Shown piece by piece: positions 25,238-32,557 of a stretch of DNA of 39,521 nucleotides. Position 1 is the first letter of the stretch. Every line of letters starts with the position of its first letter. The notes beneath the pieces are model-generated. The model was not told where the DNA came from. It did no database searches and worked only from the letters and a program-made list of their open reading frames with translations. The stretch is taken from contig JBDREX010000060.1 of the NCBI GenBank assembly GCA_043819345.1, positions 1 to 39,521 on the forward strand, read 5' to 3'. This DNA is from CAYRDK01 sp043819345. GTDB lineage: Bacteria; Omnitrophota; Gorgyraeia; Velamenicoccales; Velamenicoccaceae. The translations under genes and the position numbers were made by a program.

Positions 25238-26596
25238 CTACGCGTCTAGCAAATGATATATTTTTTTCGCGCCTAAATACGCCCAGCCGCCCACAATAAC
25301 ATTGGCTATCAATGCCGCCGCAAAAATTCCGCCCAAACCGAACAACTTTTTACCAAAATAGGCCAAAGGAACATACAAAAGACATACCCTCGTAATAATG
25401 AGGGCAGACGAATAAAGAGGTTTGCCCAAAGCATTAAAAGTTGAGCTCAGAATAAAGATAATGCCTTCCATGCCATAGCTAATAGGAACAATCAATAAAT
25501 ACATCACCGCGACCCGGACAACAATAGGATCAACATCAAAAAGAGAAACAATCCCCTTCCCCTTGAATATAAACAACAACGCAGCTGCCACACCCCAACA
25601 TAGTGAAAAAATAAAGCTGATCTTAAGAGCACGGGCAACCCGTTCCACTTTGCGCGCCCCCCAATTTTGTCCGGCAAACGGCCCCATCACAGTGGCTAAT
25701 GCCATTAAAACCGCCAAAACAACCCCTTCAATACGAATAACAACACCAAAAGCGGCTACAGCCTCATGGCCAAATGAAGCAACAAAACGCGTAATAATCC
25801 CCATAGATGTCGGCACAATAATAAAAGAACCAGCCGCCGGTAATCCGATATATAAAATCCGCCCCCAGGATGAAAGAAGCTCTTTCCATTGCAACACCTT
25901 CCACCTTATCATGTGTTTATTGAAGTAAAGTATACTCAGCGCCGCGCACAAAGTAATTGCGCGCGAAATAACAGTCGCCAAAGCAGCGCCCTTAATCCCC
26001 ATCGCCGGAATAAGCTTAAACCCAAAAATAAATAAGGGATCTAAAACAGCATTGGTTAGAGCACCTACACACATAATCAAGCCCGGCAACAATGTATCAC
26101 CCGTGGCACGAATAGCGTTGTTACCGATCATCGGAACCACCAAAAACACCGTCCCAAAATACCAGATACGCATATAATCACTAATCAGGGAAAGAACTTC
26201 TTCTTGAGCCCCTAGTAAAGTAAAGAGAGGGCGAATCGTATGCAAACCTATAAACGCAAATACAGCAACAATGCAGCCAGCCAATAAAAGACTGTCCACT
26301 GTCAGGCGCTGGACTTCCGCGTGATCTCCTTTTCCAATGGCCCGGGAAATCAACGACGAAGCAGCAACTCCCAACCCCATAGAAACACCGCCAACCACCA
26401 TTACTATCGGAAAGGTAAAACCGATAGCCGCCAAAGGCACCGTGCCAAGCTTGCTGATAAAATAAGTATCAACCAGATTGAAAATCATAAGAGAAAACAA
26501 CCCCCAGATCATAGGGATTGTCATCTTAAACAAAGTCTTCCCAATAGGGCCTTGAGTTAACCTGGGTTCCATAGATTTATGTAATATAGAGCTCAT
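25238..26596 (-). CDS. MATE-family efflux transporter
   Basis: The 452-residue protein has twelve predicted membrane helices in two homologous halves and the MATE pattern of GPIGKTLFKMTIPMIWG at the N-terminus, DTYFISKLG in helix 2 and the matching APFAGQNWGARK-type sequence (MGPFAGQNWGARK) in helix 8. MATE pumps export cationic drugs or metabolites in exchange for Na+ or H+. No Shine-Dalgarno is visible before the ATG; the region upstream is T-rich. The antiporter gene ends 62 bp upstream, so the two may share a transcript. Confidence 0.93.
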   Translation of the reverse strand: MSSILHKSMEPRLTQGPIGKTLFKMTIPMIWGLFSLMIFNLVDTYFISKLGTVPLAAIGFTFPIVMVVGGVSMGLGVAASSLISRAIGKGDHAEVQRLTVDSLLLAGCIVAVFAFIGLHTIRPLFTLLGAQEEVLSLISDYMRIWYFGTVFLVVPMIGNNAIRATGDTLLPGLIMCVGALTNAVLDPLFIFGFKLIPAMGIKGAALATVISRAITLCAALSILYFNKHMIRWKVLQWKELLSSWGRILYIGLPAAGSFIIVPTSMGIITRFVASFGHEAVAAFGVVIRIEGVVLAVLMALATVMGPFAGQNWGARKVERVARALKISFIFSLCWGVAAALLFIFKGKGIVSLFDVDPIVVRVAVMYLLIVPISYGMEGIIFILSSTFNALGKPLYSSALIITRVCLLYVPLAYFGKKLFGLGGIFAAALIANVIVGGWAYLGAKKIYHLLDA

Positions 26597-26658
26597 AAAA
26601 AAATATTTTCGTTAAATTTCAGGGAAAGGACTAATTGAGTTTCTTTTATCTCTGGAAT

Positions 26659-28341
26659 CTATCTATCTGCGGGCAAACCGGTTTGACGCTTTATAAGCTC
26701 CTGCTCAACAGCCTTATCAACACTACGCCTATCAAGCATACCGACAAGACGATCATTGTTAATGTCATCCACAACAGGCAGCTCCTCTACAACAGCCTCA
26801 TCCATCATATGCAAAGCCGATTCAAGCGGCAATGAAGCGCTAATCTTAGTAGAAATCGGCATCAAAGCATCGCCGGCCAACATCCAATCCCAACAACTTG
26901 GATCAGTTATAATCTCCTTTAAATTCTGAAGTTTAATTATACCAATGACGCGTTCCTGCCTATCAACAACGGGATAAACAAGAAAACGCAAGTCAGAAAA
27001 CAGCTCAAAGACATTGCTCATTTTTTTATTTTCCTGAATAGAAATAATATCGCGATCCATAACATCTTCTACTCTTAAAGAAGCGATAACATCCTCTTCT
27101 GTCACATTTCGTCCGATCTCACCGCTTTTTTGAATAGCCTTTTTAACCAGTGACGGCCCCAAAAGTTGTACAATTAATGTCGTCGCGGTAATACCAAAAA
27201 TAACCATGTCCCCTAACGACATCTCAGGCGTCACATGAATATCTCCTAAATGCTGGCTAGCCATAATAGATAAACCAATCGCTACCCCACCCTGGCAGAA
27301 CAATCCCAAGCCTGTATACTTTTGAACAACTACGTCTGCCTTAGAGCATCGGGCACCAAGATAAGCCCCAAACATTTTACCAAAGCTACGGCCTAAAACG
27401 TAAACAGCAACAATTCCCCATAACCATAAAGGCATCTGTGAAATTCTCAGGCGTGCTCCAACCAAAACAAAGAACATGACATAAATAGGCACAGAAAAAC
27501 TTTTCATGAGAGCAAAAAGCTCCTGGCTTTTTTTAGGGGCGAAATTAATCAGAACAATACCCATAGTCATCGTCACGATAATTACATCCATACCAATAGC
27601 ATCTGACAACCCGATAACTAATAGAAGCATCCCGACGGCCAAAGCCAGCATTCGCTCTTTTTGCTGCCGCAAGAGCCTGAAGGTATAATCCAATAAAAAC
27701 CCTGCCGCTACACCTAACAAAACAGAACCAAAAAGTTCCTTGCCAATTTTTAAAAATTCCGCCAAGACATTCGCGGACCCACCAGTTAAAATTTCAGCCA
27801 CACTTGTACCAACCCCATAAAGCGTCATAGCTAAAGCGTCATCTAAAGCGACAATGGCAACAATAGCCGTTGTCAAAACACCGCGCGCGCGATATTCCCA
27901 CATGACTTCAACAGTTGAAGCCGGATCTGTAGCAGAAGCGATCGCTCCAAACACAATACCTGCCGCCAATGCCGGCGCAAAAGAATGAATCACCAAATAA
28001 ACAATCGCTGTTACAGGAATACACACAAGTGTAAAAGCCAGCAGGCCCTCTCCAAAAAGGATAGCCATAAATTGCTTGCCGTATTTACGGAAATTCTCAG
28101 CCTGCAATTCACCGCCCACTAAAAAACCGATAATACCTAACGCGAACCAATTAAAAGACTGCAGTCTGACAATATCAGTATGTTTAACGACATGCAGCCC
28201 CGTCTGGCCAATCAGAATCCCAATTACAATATAACCGACAACTTGTGGAATACGCAGTTTTTGAAAAACCCATGCCCCAACAAGCCCACCAAAAACACCA
28301 ATACCTAGTAGTAATAGCAAACCAATATTCATTGTATCCAT
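26659..28341 (-). CDS. Cation/proton antiporter (CPA family) with C-terminal CBS pair
   Basis: The 560-residue protein has about twelve membrane helices of the Na+/H+ exchanger fold (GASATDPASTVEV-type motif AIASATDPAST near residue 150, with the Asp of the ion site) and then two CBS domains (about 430-550; VEDVMDRDIISI and ALMPISTKI). CBS pairs often bind adenine nucleotides and gate transport. I chose ATG 28341, which has GAAGGA about nine bases upstream, over the ATG at 28359, which has none. It lies next to a SulP transporter. Confidence 0.9.
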   Translation of the reverse strand: MDTMNIGLLLLLGIGVFGGLVGAWVFQKLRIPQVVGYIVIGILIGQTGLHVVKHTDIVRLQSFNWFALGIIGFLVGGELQAENFRKYGKQFMAILFGEGLLAFTLVCIPVTAIVYLVIHSFAPALAAGIVFGAIASATDPASTVEVMWEYRARGVLTTAIVAIVALDDALAMTLYGVGTSVAEILTGGSANVLAEFLKIGKELFGSVLLGVAAGFLLDYTFRLLRQQKERMLALAVGMLLLVIGLSDAIGMDVIIVTMTMGIVLINFAPKKSQELFALMKSFSVPIYVMFFVLVGARLRISQMPLWLWGIVAVYVLGRSFGKMFGAYLGARCSKADVVVQKYTGLGLFCQGGVAIGLSIMASQHLGDIHVTPEMSLGDMVIFGITATTLIVQLLGPSLVKKAIQKSGEIGRNVTEEDVIASLRVEDVMDRDIISIQENKKMSNVFELFSDLRFLVYPVVDRQERVIGIIKLQNLKEIITDPSCWDWMLAGDALMPISTKISASLPLESALHMMDEAVVEELPVVDDINNDRLVGMLDRRSVDKAVEQELIKRQTGLPADR

Positions 28342-28439
28342 ATCTGACAATCCTTCCATGAATAGAACTATAAAAAATTATTCTTCCTTGCCACGCTCCA
28401 CAACAGAATCGTAAAGACGTTCAGCGCGAAAGAATAAAA

Positions 28440-28464
28440 AAGGATGCGCACAGCGCACATCCTT
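28440..28464 (-). terminator. Intrinsic terminator between sulP and the antiporter gene
   Basis: AAGGA and TCCTT outer arms and TGCGC/GCGCA inner arms with a two-base bulge are followed by TTTTTTATTC on the minus strand. It may end the sulP transcript or, if the promoter at 28495-28522 is used, lie in the antiporter leader. Confidence 0.8.
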
Positions 28465-28473
28465 ATCAATAAT

Positions 28474-28493
28474 AGTTGTATAGGGTTACAACT
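28474..28493. promoter_or_regulatory. Operator-like inverted repeat
   Basis: AGTTGTA (28474-28480) and its exact complement TACAACT (28487-28493) are separated by TAGGGT. The site starts one base after the -10 box of the antiporter promoter, so it would cover the transcription start. Confidence 0.55.
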
Positions 28494-28494
28494 A

Positions 28495-28522
28495 ATTGTA
28501 CTCCTTGGGCCCTATTTTGCAA
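28495..28522 (-). promoter_or_regulatory. Candidate promoter upstream of the antiporter gene
   Basis: TTGCAA (28517-28522), 16 bp, TACAAT (28495-28500) on the minus strand. Its layout (CTTGCA, 16 bp, GGAGTACAATTAG) closely resembles the sulP promoter at 30359-30386. Confidence 0.5.
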
Positions 28523-28561
28523 GAAAAATAAAGTTCGCAGATAATCACATTAAGCTTATTA

Positions 28562-30217
28562 CTAGCCCTGAGCGGACAAAAATTCTTTAGCTTTTTTTAA
28601 TGCCGAATCAATATCTCGACAAATATTCCCCTCCCCAATCTCATCCACCAGCCCACATTTACGCAAAGCGGAAAAAACTTTTGGCTGAACGCCTGACAAC
28701 ACTAAAACAACACCCTCTTTTTTTAATTCTCTGTGAATATGCCCTAACGCATTAATGGCGGTTGAATCAACCATCTGCACAAAGCGCATCCTCAATATCC
28801 GAACACGAGGCTTCTTTTCAATATTTTTAATCGTTTCAAGAAATGTTGAAACCATGCCAAAGAAAAACGGCCCCTGAATTTCAAAAATATCAACATCTTC
28901 AGGTATAACCTTTTTATTTATAAGAGGGCCTTCCACTCCTTCCTCATCACTAAATTCTTGTATGAAAACCTGCATATTCACCACTTGAGACAGCCTATGG
29001 ATAAAAAGAAATGCTGCCAAAACCATGCTAATCTGTATCGCTAAAGACAAATCAAACAAAACTGTCAAAAAAAATGTCACTAAAAGCACAACCCTATCTC
29101 CCCGAGGAGCTTTGAAAATCATATAAAAGGATTGCCACTCGCTCATCCGATACGCCACGATCAATAAAATCCCCGCCAAACATGGCATAGGAATCAAAAC
29201 AGCCCAGGCCCCAAAACACAGCATGATCAATAAAAGCGTCAGTGCATGCACAATTCCAGCAACAGGCGTTCGCCCGCCATTATGAACGTTGGCCGCAGTA
29301 CGGGCGATAGCACCTGTAGCCGGTATACCGCCAAAAAAGGGCGCAACAATATTAGCTACACCTTGTGCAATCAACTCAATATTAGAACGATGCTTGCCAT
29401 TGATCATGCCATCGGCAACCGTCGCTGATAAAAGAGACTCTATCCCCGCTAAAATAGCGATCGTAAAAGCCGACGGCAAAAGTTTACCGATCAAATCAAA
29501 ACTGATATTCGGCCATCTGAAAATAAACAAAGAATGTGGCATAGCGCCAAACTTAGTTCCAATTGTTTCAACAGGCCAATGAAATATTTGCACCACAACT
29601 GTCATAGCGACTAGCGCAATAAAAGACCCAGGAATCCTTTTTGCGTATTTTTGTAAAAACAAAATAATAAAAATGGTCCCGCTCCCCACAAAAAAGGCAT
29701 AGTAATTCAAAGCATTCAAGTGGATAAAATACTGCGCCCATTTGGCAATAAAATCCGGCGCAAGTACGTCAATCGGCAACCCAAGGAAGTCCTTTATCTG
29801 AGAAGAAAAGATAACTAAAGCGATACCCGATGTAAAACCAACAACAACAGGATAAGGGATATATTTTATAACCAGGCCAAAGCGAGCGACCCCCATAGCC
29901 ACAAGAATAATCCCGCCCATAATTGTTGCAAGCATCAGCCCATCCACGCCATAACGATGTACAATACTATAGACAATAACGACAAACGCCCCTGTAGGCC
30001 CGCCAATTTGAACCCGGCTGCCCCCTAAGGCTGAAATTAAAAATCCCGCGATAACAGCGGTAATCAGACCACGATCTGGCGGAACACCTGAAGCGATCGC
30101 AAAAGCAATAGCCAAAGGCAAAGCGATGATTCCAACAATAACGCCAGCAACACAATCCGAACGTAATTGCGATAACGAATAATTTCTTAATGTGCTAAAA
30201 AGCTTCGGTGTAAACAT
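28562..30217 (-). CDS. SulP-family anion transporter with STAS domain
   Basis: The 551-residue protein has the SulP/SLC26 fold: about twelve to fourteen membrane helices (start with DCVAGVIVGIIALPLAIAFA; IGGPTGAFVVIV signature near residue 70) and a C-terminal STAS domain (about 435-545) with MVDSTAINAL in the nucleotide-binding-like loop. Members move sulfate, bicarbonate or dicarboxylates with Na+ or H+. No sulfate-assimilation genes are nearby. The next gene is a cation/proton antiporter, which is reminiscent of BicA-type bicarbonate transporters that need a sodium gradient. GAGGG lies close to the ATG. Confidence 0.93.
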   Translation of the reverse strand: MFTPKLFSTLRNYSLSQLRSDCVAGVIVGIIALPLAIAFAIASGVPPDRGLITAVIAGFLISALGGSRVQIGGPTGAFVVIVYSIVHRYGVDGLMLATIMGGIILVAMGVARFGLVIKYIPYPVVVGFTSGIALVIFSSQIKDFLGLPIDVLAPDFIAKWAQYFIHLNALNYYAFFVGSGTIFIILFLQKYAKRIPGSFIALVAMTVVVQIFHWPVETIGTKFGAMPHSLFIFRWPNISFDLIGKLLPSAFTIAILAGIESLLSATVADGMINGKHRSNIELIAQGVANIVAPFFGGIPATGAIARTAANVHNGGRTPVAGIVHALTLLLIMLCFGAWAVLIPMPCLAGILLIVAYRMSEWQSFYMIFKAPRGDRVVLLVTFFLTVLFDLSLAIQISMVLAAFLFIHRLSQVVNMQVFIQEFSDEEGVEGPLINKKVIPEDVDIFEIQGPFFFGMVSTFLETIKNIEKKPRVRILRMRFVQMVDSTAINALGHIHRELKKEGVVLVLSGVQPKVFSALRKCGLVDEIGEGNICRDIDSALKKAKEFLSAQG

Positions 30218-30295
30218 AAACCCTCACTAAAATACAATAAATATATCTATTTTTAACAAAAACGCTTAAAACTTTCGCCTATGCCTAAATACAAA

Positions 30296-30322
30296 AAAGA
30301 ACGGCCTAATAGGCCGCTCTTT
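30296..30322 (-). terminator. Intrinsic terminator upstream of sulP
   Basis: AAAGA-A-CGGCC and GGCCG-C-TCTTT arms around TAATA; on the minus strand TTCTTTTTTG follows. It lies about 80 bp before the sulP ATG and about 30 bp after the predicted start of the promoter at 30359, and about 375 bp beyond the glnK stop. It could end glnK-amt mRNA, define a short RNA, or attenuate sulP. Confidence 0.8.
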
Positions 30323-30358
30323 AAATCTTTTATTTCTCTCACCCGTAGAATTATGCTA

Positions 30359-30386
30359 ATTATACCTCTTTAAAAACAGAATGCAA
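30359..30386 (-). promoter_or_regulatory. Promoter between glnK and sulP
   Basis: TTGCAT (30381-30386), 16 bp, TATAAT (30359-30364) on the minus strand, with the AGAGGTATAATT context shared by two other promoters in the window. Confidence 0.6.
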
Positions 30387-30484
30387 GCACAATCCAAAAT
30401 ATGATCTCTACCAATACAATGATCCCTAAATATTAACAATGGTTCAAAAAAATAAGCAAAATGAGACAAAAGGCCCATCATATA

Positions 30485-30516
30485 GTTGACGAGTTTGCGG
30501 GTTGACGGGTTGAACT
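30485..30516. repeat. 16-bp tandem unit, second locus
   Basis: GTTGACGAGTTTGCGG and GTTGACGGGTTGAACT are two adjacent 16-bp units of the same family (opposite strand) as the four units at 7934-7997. Looser variants (AACCCGCACACTCG, CTCGCTAACCCGCG) continue to about 30552. Confidence 0.8.
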
Positions 30517-30560
30517 AGCTAACCCGCACACTCGAGCACTCGCTAACCCGCGTTCCCCAT

Positions 30561-30620
30561 CGTCATTCTAAGGAGGATGAAACCCGACGAAGCCTGCCTG
30601 CCGGTAGGCGCCTACGGCGG
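30561..30620. repeat. Low-complexity element with nested palindromes
   Basis: CGTCATTCTAAGGAGGATGA, then CCCGACGAAG, then CCTGCCTGCCGGTAGGCG and CCTACGGCGG. The CCTGCCGGTAGG core is an inverted repeat. It abuts the third copy of the 57-bp element, and with 30485-30552 it fills much of the 482-bp gene-free stretch 30218-30699. I know such strings only as recurrent intergenic text. Confidence 0.55.
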
Positions 30621-30673
30621 AAATTCGGCCTGTTAACTTATGTTCACTTTGTTCCATAAGTTAAGGCCTCATT
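30621..30673 (-). repeat. 57-bp palindromic element, copy 3 (inverted)
   Basis: The complement of this stretch matches 7744-7796 apart from the last few bases, including the whole TTAACTTATG/CATAAGTTAA hairpin. It lies 27 bp after the glnK stop codon. Confidence 0.85.
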
Positions 30674-30699
30674 TAGGAATTCTAATATTCAAAACCATT

Positions 30700-31041
30700 C
30701 TACCCTATAGCCTGATTCCCCTTTTCACCGGTACGAATACGAATACACTCATCCATCGGAAGAATAAAAATCTTTCCGTCTCCAACTTTGCCCGTTTGAG
30801 CACCCTTCATAATGGCTTTAACCGTCGGCTCAACATATTTATCATTAACAGCAATTTCAAGCCTCATCTTACGCAGCAAATTGCCAGTTTCCTTGATACC
30901 ACGGTAAACCTCAGTCACACCCTTCTGTCGGCCATGCCCTAAAATTTCATTTACCGACAAAAGATTAACATCCGCTTTATACAGCTCTTCTTTAACAGAC
31001 TCCAGCATATGCGGCTGGATAATCGCAATAATCAGTTTCAT
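30700..31041 (-). CDS. glnK: PII nitrogen-regulatory protein lacking Tyr51
   Basis: From ATG 31041 (GGAGG six bases upstream) the protein is 113 residues, the usual PII length; an in-frame start at 31062 would overlap the amt gene without a ribosome site. PII senses 2-oxoglutarate and ATP/ADP and controls Amt by inserting its T-loop. Seen here: T-loop GRQKGVTEVYRG with Gln39 and Tyr46, Lys58, GKVGDGKIF and RIRTGE. By direct ungapped alignment with E. coli GlnB, residue 51 is Glu, not the Tyr that GlnD uridylylates. The Ser49 phosphosite of cyanobacterial PII is Ile. It follows amt by 13 bp. Confidence 0.95.
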   Translation of the reverse strand: MKLIIAIIQPHMLESVKEELYKADVNLLSVNEILGHGRQKGVTEVYRGIKETGNLLRKMRLEIAVNDKYVEPTVKAIMKGAQTGKVGDGKIFILPMDECIRIRTGEKGNQAIG

Positions 31042-31054
31042 GTCTAACCTCCAC

Positions 31055-32281
31055 TTATTCAATAATTGTATATGCTCTTTCTCTGTGTTGTGTCAAATCC
31101 AACCCCATCATCTCATCGGCCTCATTCACTCTGACACCAAAAAAGACATCCACCAGTTTATAAATAATAAATGTCATAACAGCTACATAAACCACGGAAA
31201 CTCCGATGCCTAAAAGCTGAATAAAAAACTGCTTCGGATTCCCAAAAAACCATCCGTCAACACCCGCTGGATTAACAACTTTAGAAGCAAACAATCCCAA
31301 GGCAAGTGTACCTAAAATACCGCCTACACCATGAACTCCAAAAGCATCTAACGAATCATCATAGTTAAATTTCGGTTTGATAATAGCAACGCTGATAAAA
31401 CAAACAACGCTGGCAAGAACACCAATAATCACGGCCATACCTACTCCCACATAGCCGGCGGCCGGCGTAATGGTTGCAAGTCCCGCGATAGACCCTGTCA
31501 CAATACCAAAGATAGTAGGCTTACCGTTACGTATCCATTCCAAAAGCGCCCAACTTAAACCCGCCGCGGCCGCGGCCGTATTCGTCACAACAAAAGACAT
31601 AACCGCAACACCATTCACCGATAAAGCGCTGCCGGCATTAAAACCAAACCAACCAAACCACAATAACCCCGTTCCCAAAACAACAAGAGGTAAATTATGC
31701 GGCGATGGATTATGGCCTAAACTCTTGCGCTTACCAATAATAATGGTTGTCATCAGCGCGGCAATACCAGCGCTCGTATGCACAACAATCCCCCCGGCAA
31801 AATCCACAACACCCAGATTCTTAAGCCAGCCTCCACTGCCCCAAACCCAATGGCACAAAGGATCATAAACAAACGTAGCCCATAATAAAGCAAAAAGCAA
31901 AAAAGCTGAAAACTTCATCCGTTCGGCAAACGCGCCGATAATCAACGCGGGTGTGATCACAGCAAACATAGACTGAAAAATCATAAAAGCCATATGCGGA
32001 ACCGTTTCAGAATATGCGGCAAACGGCGCCATACCAACCCCATTAAGCCCCAGCCACTGAAACCCGCCCCAAAACCCCTCGCTAGGCCCAAATGACAAAC
32101 TGTATCCAAAAAACACCCACTGCAGACTCAACAAACACAAAACAATAATGCACTGCATGAGGACACTCAAAACATTCTTACGCCGAACCATTCCTCCGTA
32201 AAAGAATGCCAAACCTGGCGTCATCAACATAACGAGACAAGCCGACATCAAAACAAACAATGTATCAACCGCGCTAAACAT
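31055..32281 (-). CDS. amt: Ammonium transporter
   Basis: From ATG 32281 (AAAGGAG nine bases upstream) the protein is 408 residues with eleven predicted helices. A TTG start at 32311 would place the first ten codons across the ribosome site and is rejected. The conserved pore histidines lie in VVHTSAG and GVHGVGG, with AFAERMKF and DFAGGIVVH around the substrate path. Amt imports ammonium and is blocked by non-activated PII. The gene order is amt-glnK, the reverse of the enteric glnK-amtB. The leader contains hairpins and a strong terminator, so expression is probably controlled by read-through. Confidence 0.95.
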   Translation of the reverse strand: MFSAVDTLFVLMSACLVMLMTPGLAFFYGGMVRRKNVLSVLMQCIIVLCLLSLQWVFFGYSLSFGPSEGFWGGFQWLGLNGVGMAPFAAYSETVPHMAFMIFQSMFAVITPALIIGAFAERMKFSAFLLFALLWATFVYDPLCHWVWGSGGWLKNLGVVDFAGGIVVHTSAGIAALMTTIIIGKRKSLGHNPSPHNLPLVVLGTGLLWFGWFGFNAGSALSVNGVAVMSFVVTNTAAAAAGLSWALLEWIRNGKPTIFGIVTGSIAGLATITPAAGYVGVGMAVIIGVLASVVCFISVAIIKPKFNYDDSLDAFGVHGVGGILGTLALGLFASKVVNPAGVDGWFFGNPKQFFIQLLGIGVSVVYVAVMTFIIYKLVDVFFGVRVNEADEMMGLDLTQHRERAYTIIE

Positions 32282-32309
32282 TAGTCTTTTCTCCTTTCCT
32301 TTGTGAAAC

Positions 32310-32361
32310 AAAAAAAAGACGTTTCGCGCGCGTGGATTAAATCCTCGCGCGCAAAACGCCT
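32310..32361 (-). terminator. Strong intrinsic terminator in the amt leader
   Basis: On the minus strand arms GCGTTT, GCGCGCG and GGAT pair with ATCC, CGCGCGC and AAACG around a three-base loop, with single mismatches between blocks, and are followed by eight Ts (32310-32317). The T-run ends 28 bp before the amt ATG, and the ribosome site lies in that interval, so there is no room for a promoter after the terminator. Confidence 0.85.
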
Positions 32362-32440
32362 CTTCGCGTATATAATTGGCCGGCCGCTTACTTCACAGAC
32401 AGCTCTATCTTCTTAAAAACAACTCTTCTTTGACTCCTCC

Positions 32441-32486
32441 AAACGCTTCCTCGCGTTTCAAAACCACAGGCACAACCATGCCTATG
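32441..32486 (-). promoter_or_regulatory. Two hexaloop hairpins in the amt leader
   Basis: Hairpin 1 (32465-32486) has an 8-bp stem, CATAGGCA with TGCCTGTG (one G-T pair), around a six-base loop TGGTTG. Hairpin 2 (32441-32458) has AAACGC with GCGTTT around GAGGAA, also six bases. The hairpin 2 arms are interchangeable with the base of the terminator stem (GCGTTT/AAACG). RNA folding and regulation are inference. Confidence 0.5.
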
Positions 32487-32496
32487 ATTTTAATCA

Positions 32497-32524
32497 ATTA
32501 TATAAAAATATTCAAAAAATTCAA
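32497..32524 (-). promoter_or_regulatory. Promoter of the amt-glnK operon
   Basis: TTGAAT (32519-32524), 16 bp, TATAAT (32497-32502) on the minus strand, in an AT-rich tract. It predicts a 5' leader of about 210 nt. Confidence 0.65.
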
Positions 32525-32557
32525 GCAATATATTTACTACTCTCCTTCATGTTTCAT

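Noticed and set aside
31042..31062. Upstream start for PII
   Set aside because: It overlaps the amt coding end without a ribosome site; GGAGG fits ATG 31041 and the resulting length is canonical.
32282..32311. TTG start ten codons upstream for Amt
   Set aside because: It would overlap the AAAGGAG ribosome site of ATG 32281 and begins in the terminator T-run.
32441..32486. ANTAR-type dual hexaloop element
   Set aside because: Two stems with six-base loops before a terminator fit the layout, but the loops TGGTTG and GAGGAA lack the conserved first A, and only one has G at position 4. The receiver protein in the window has no ANTAR domain.
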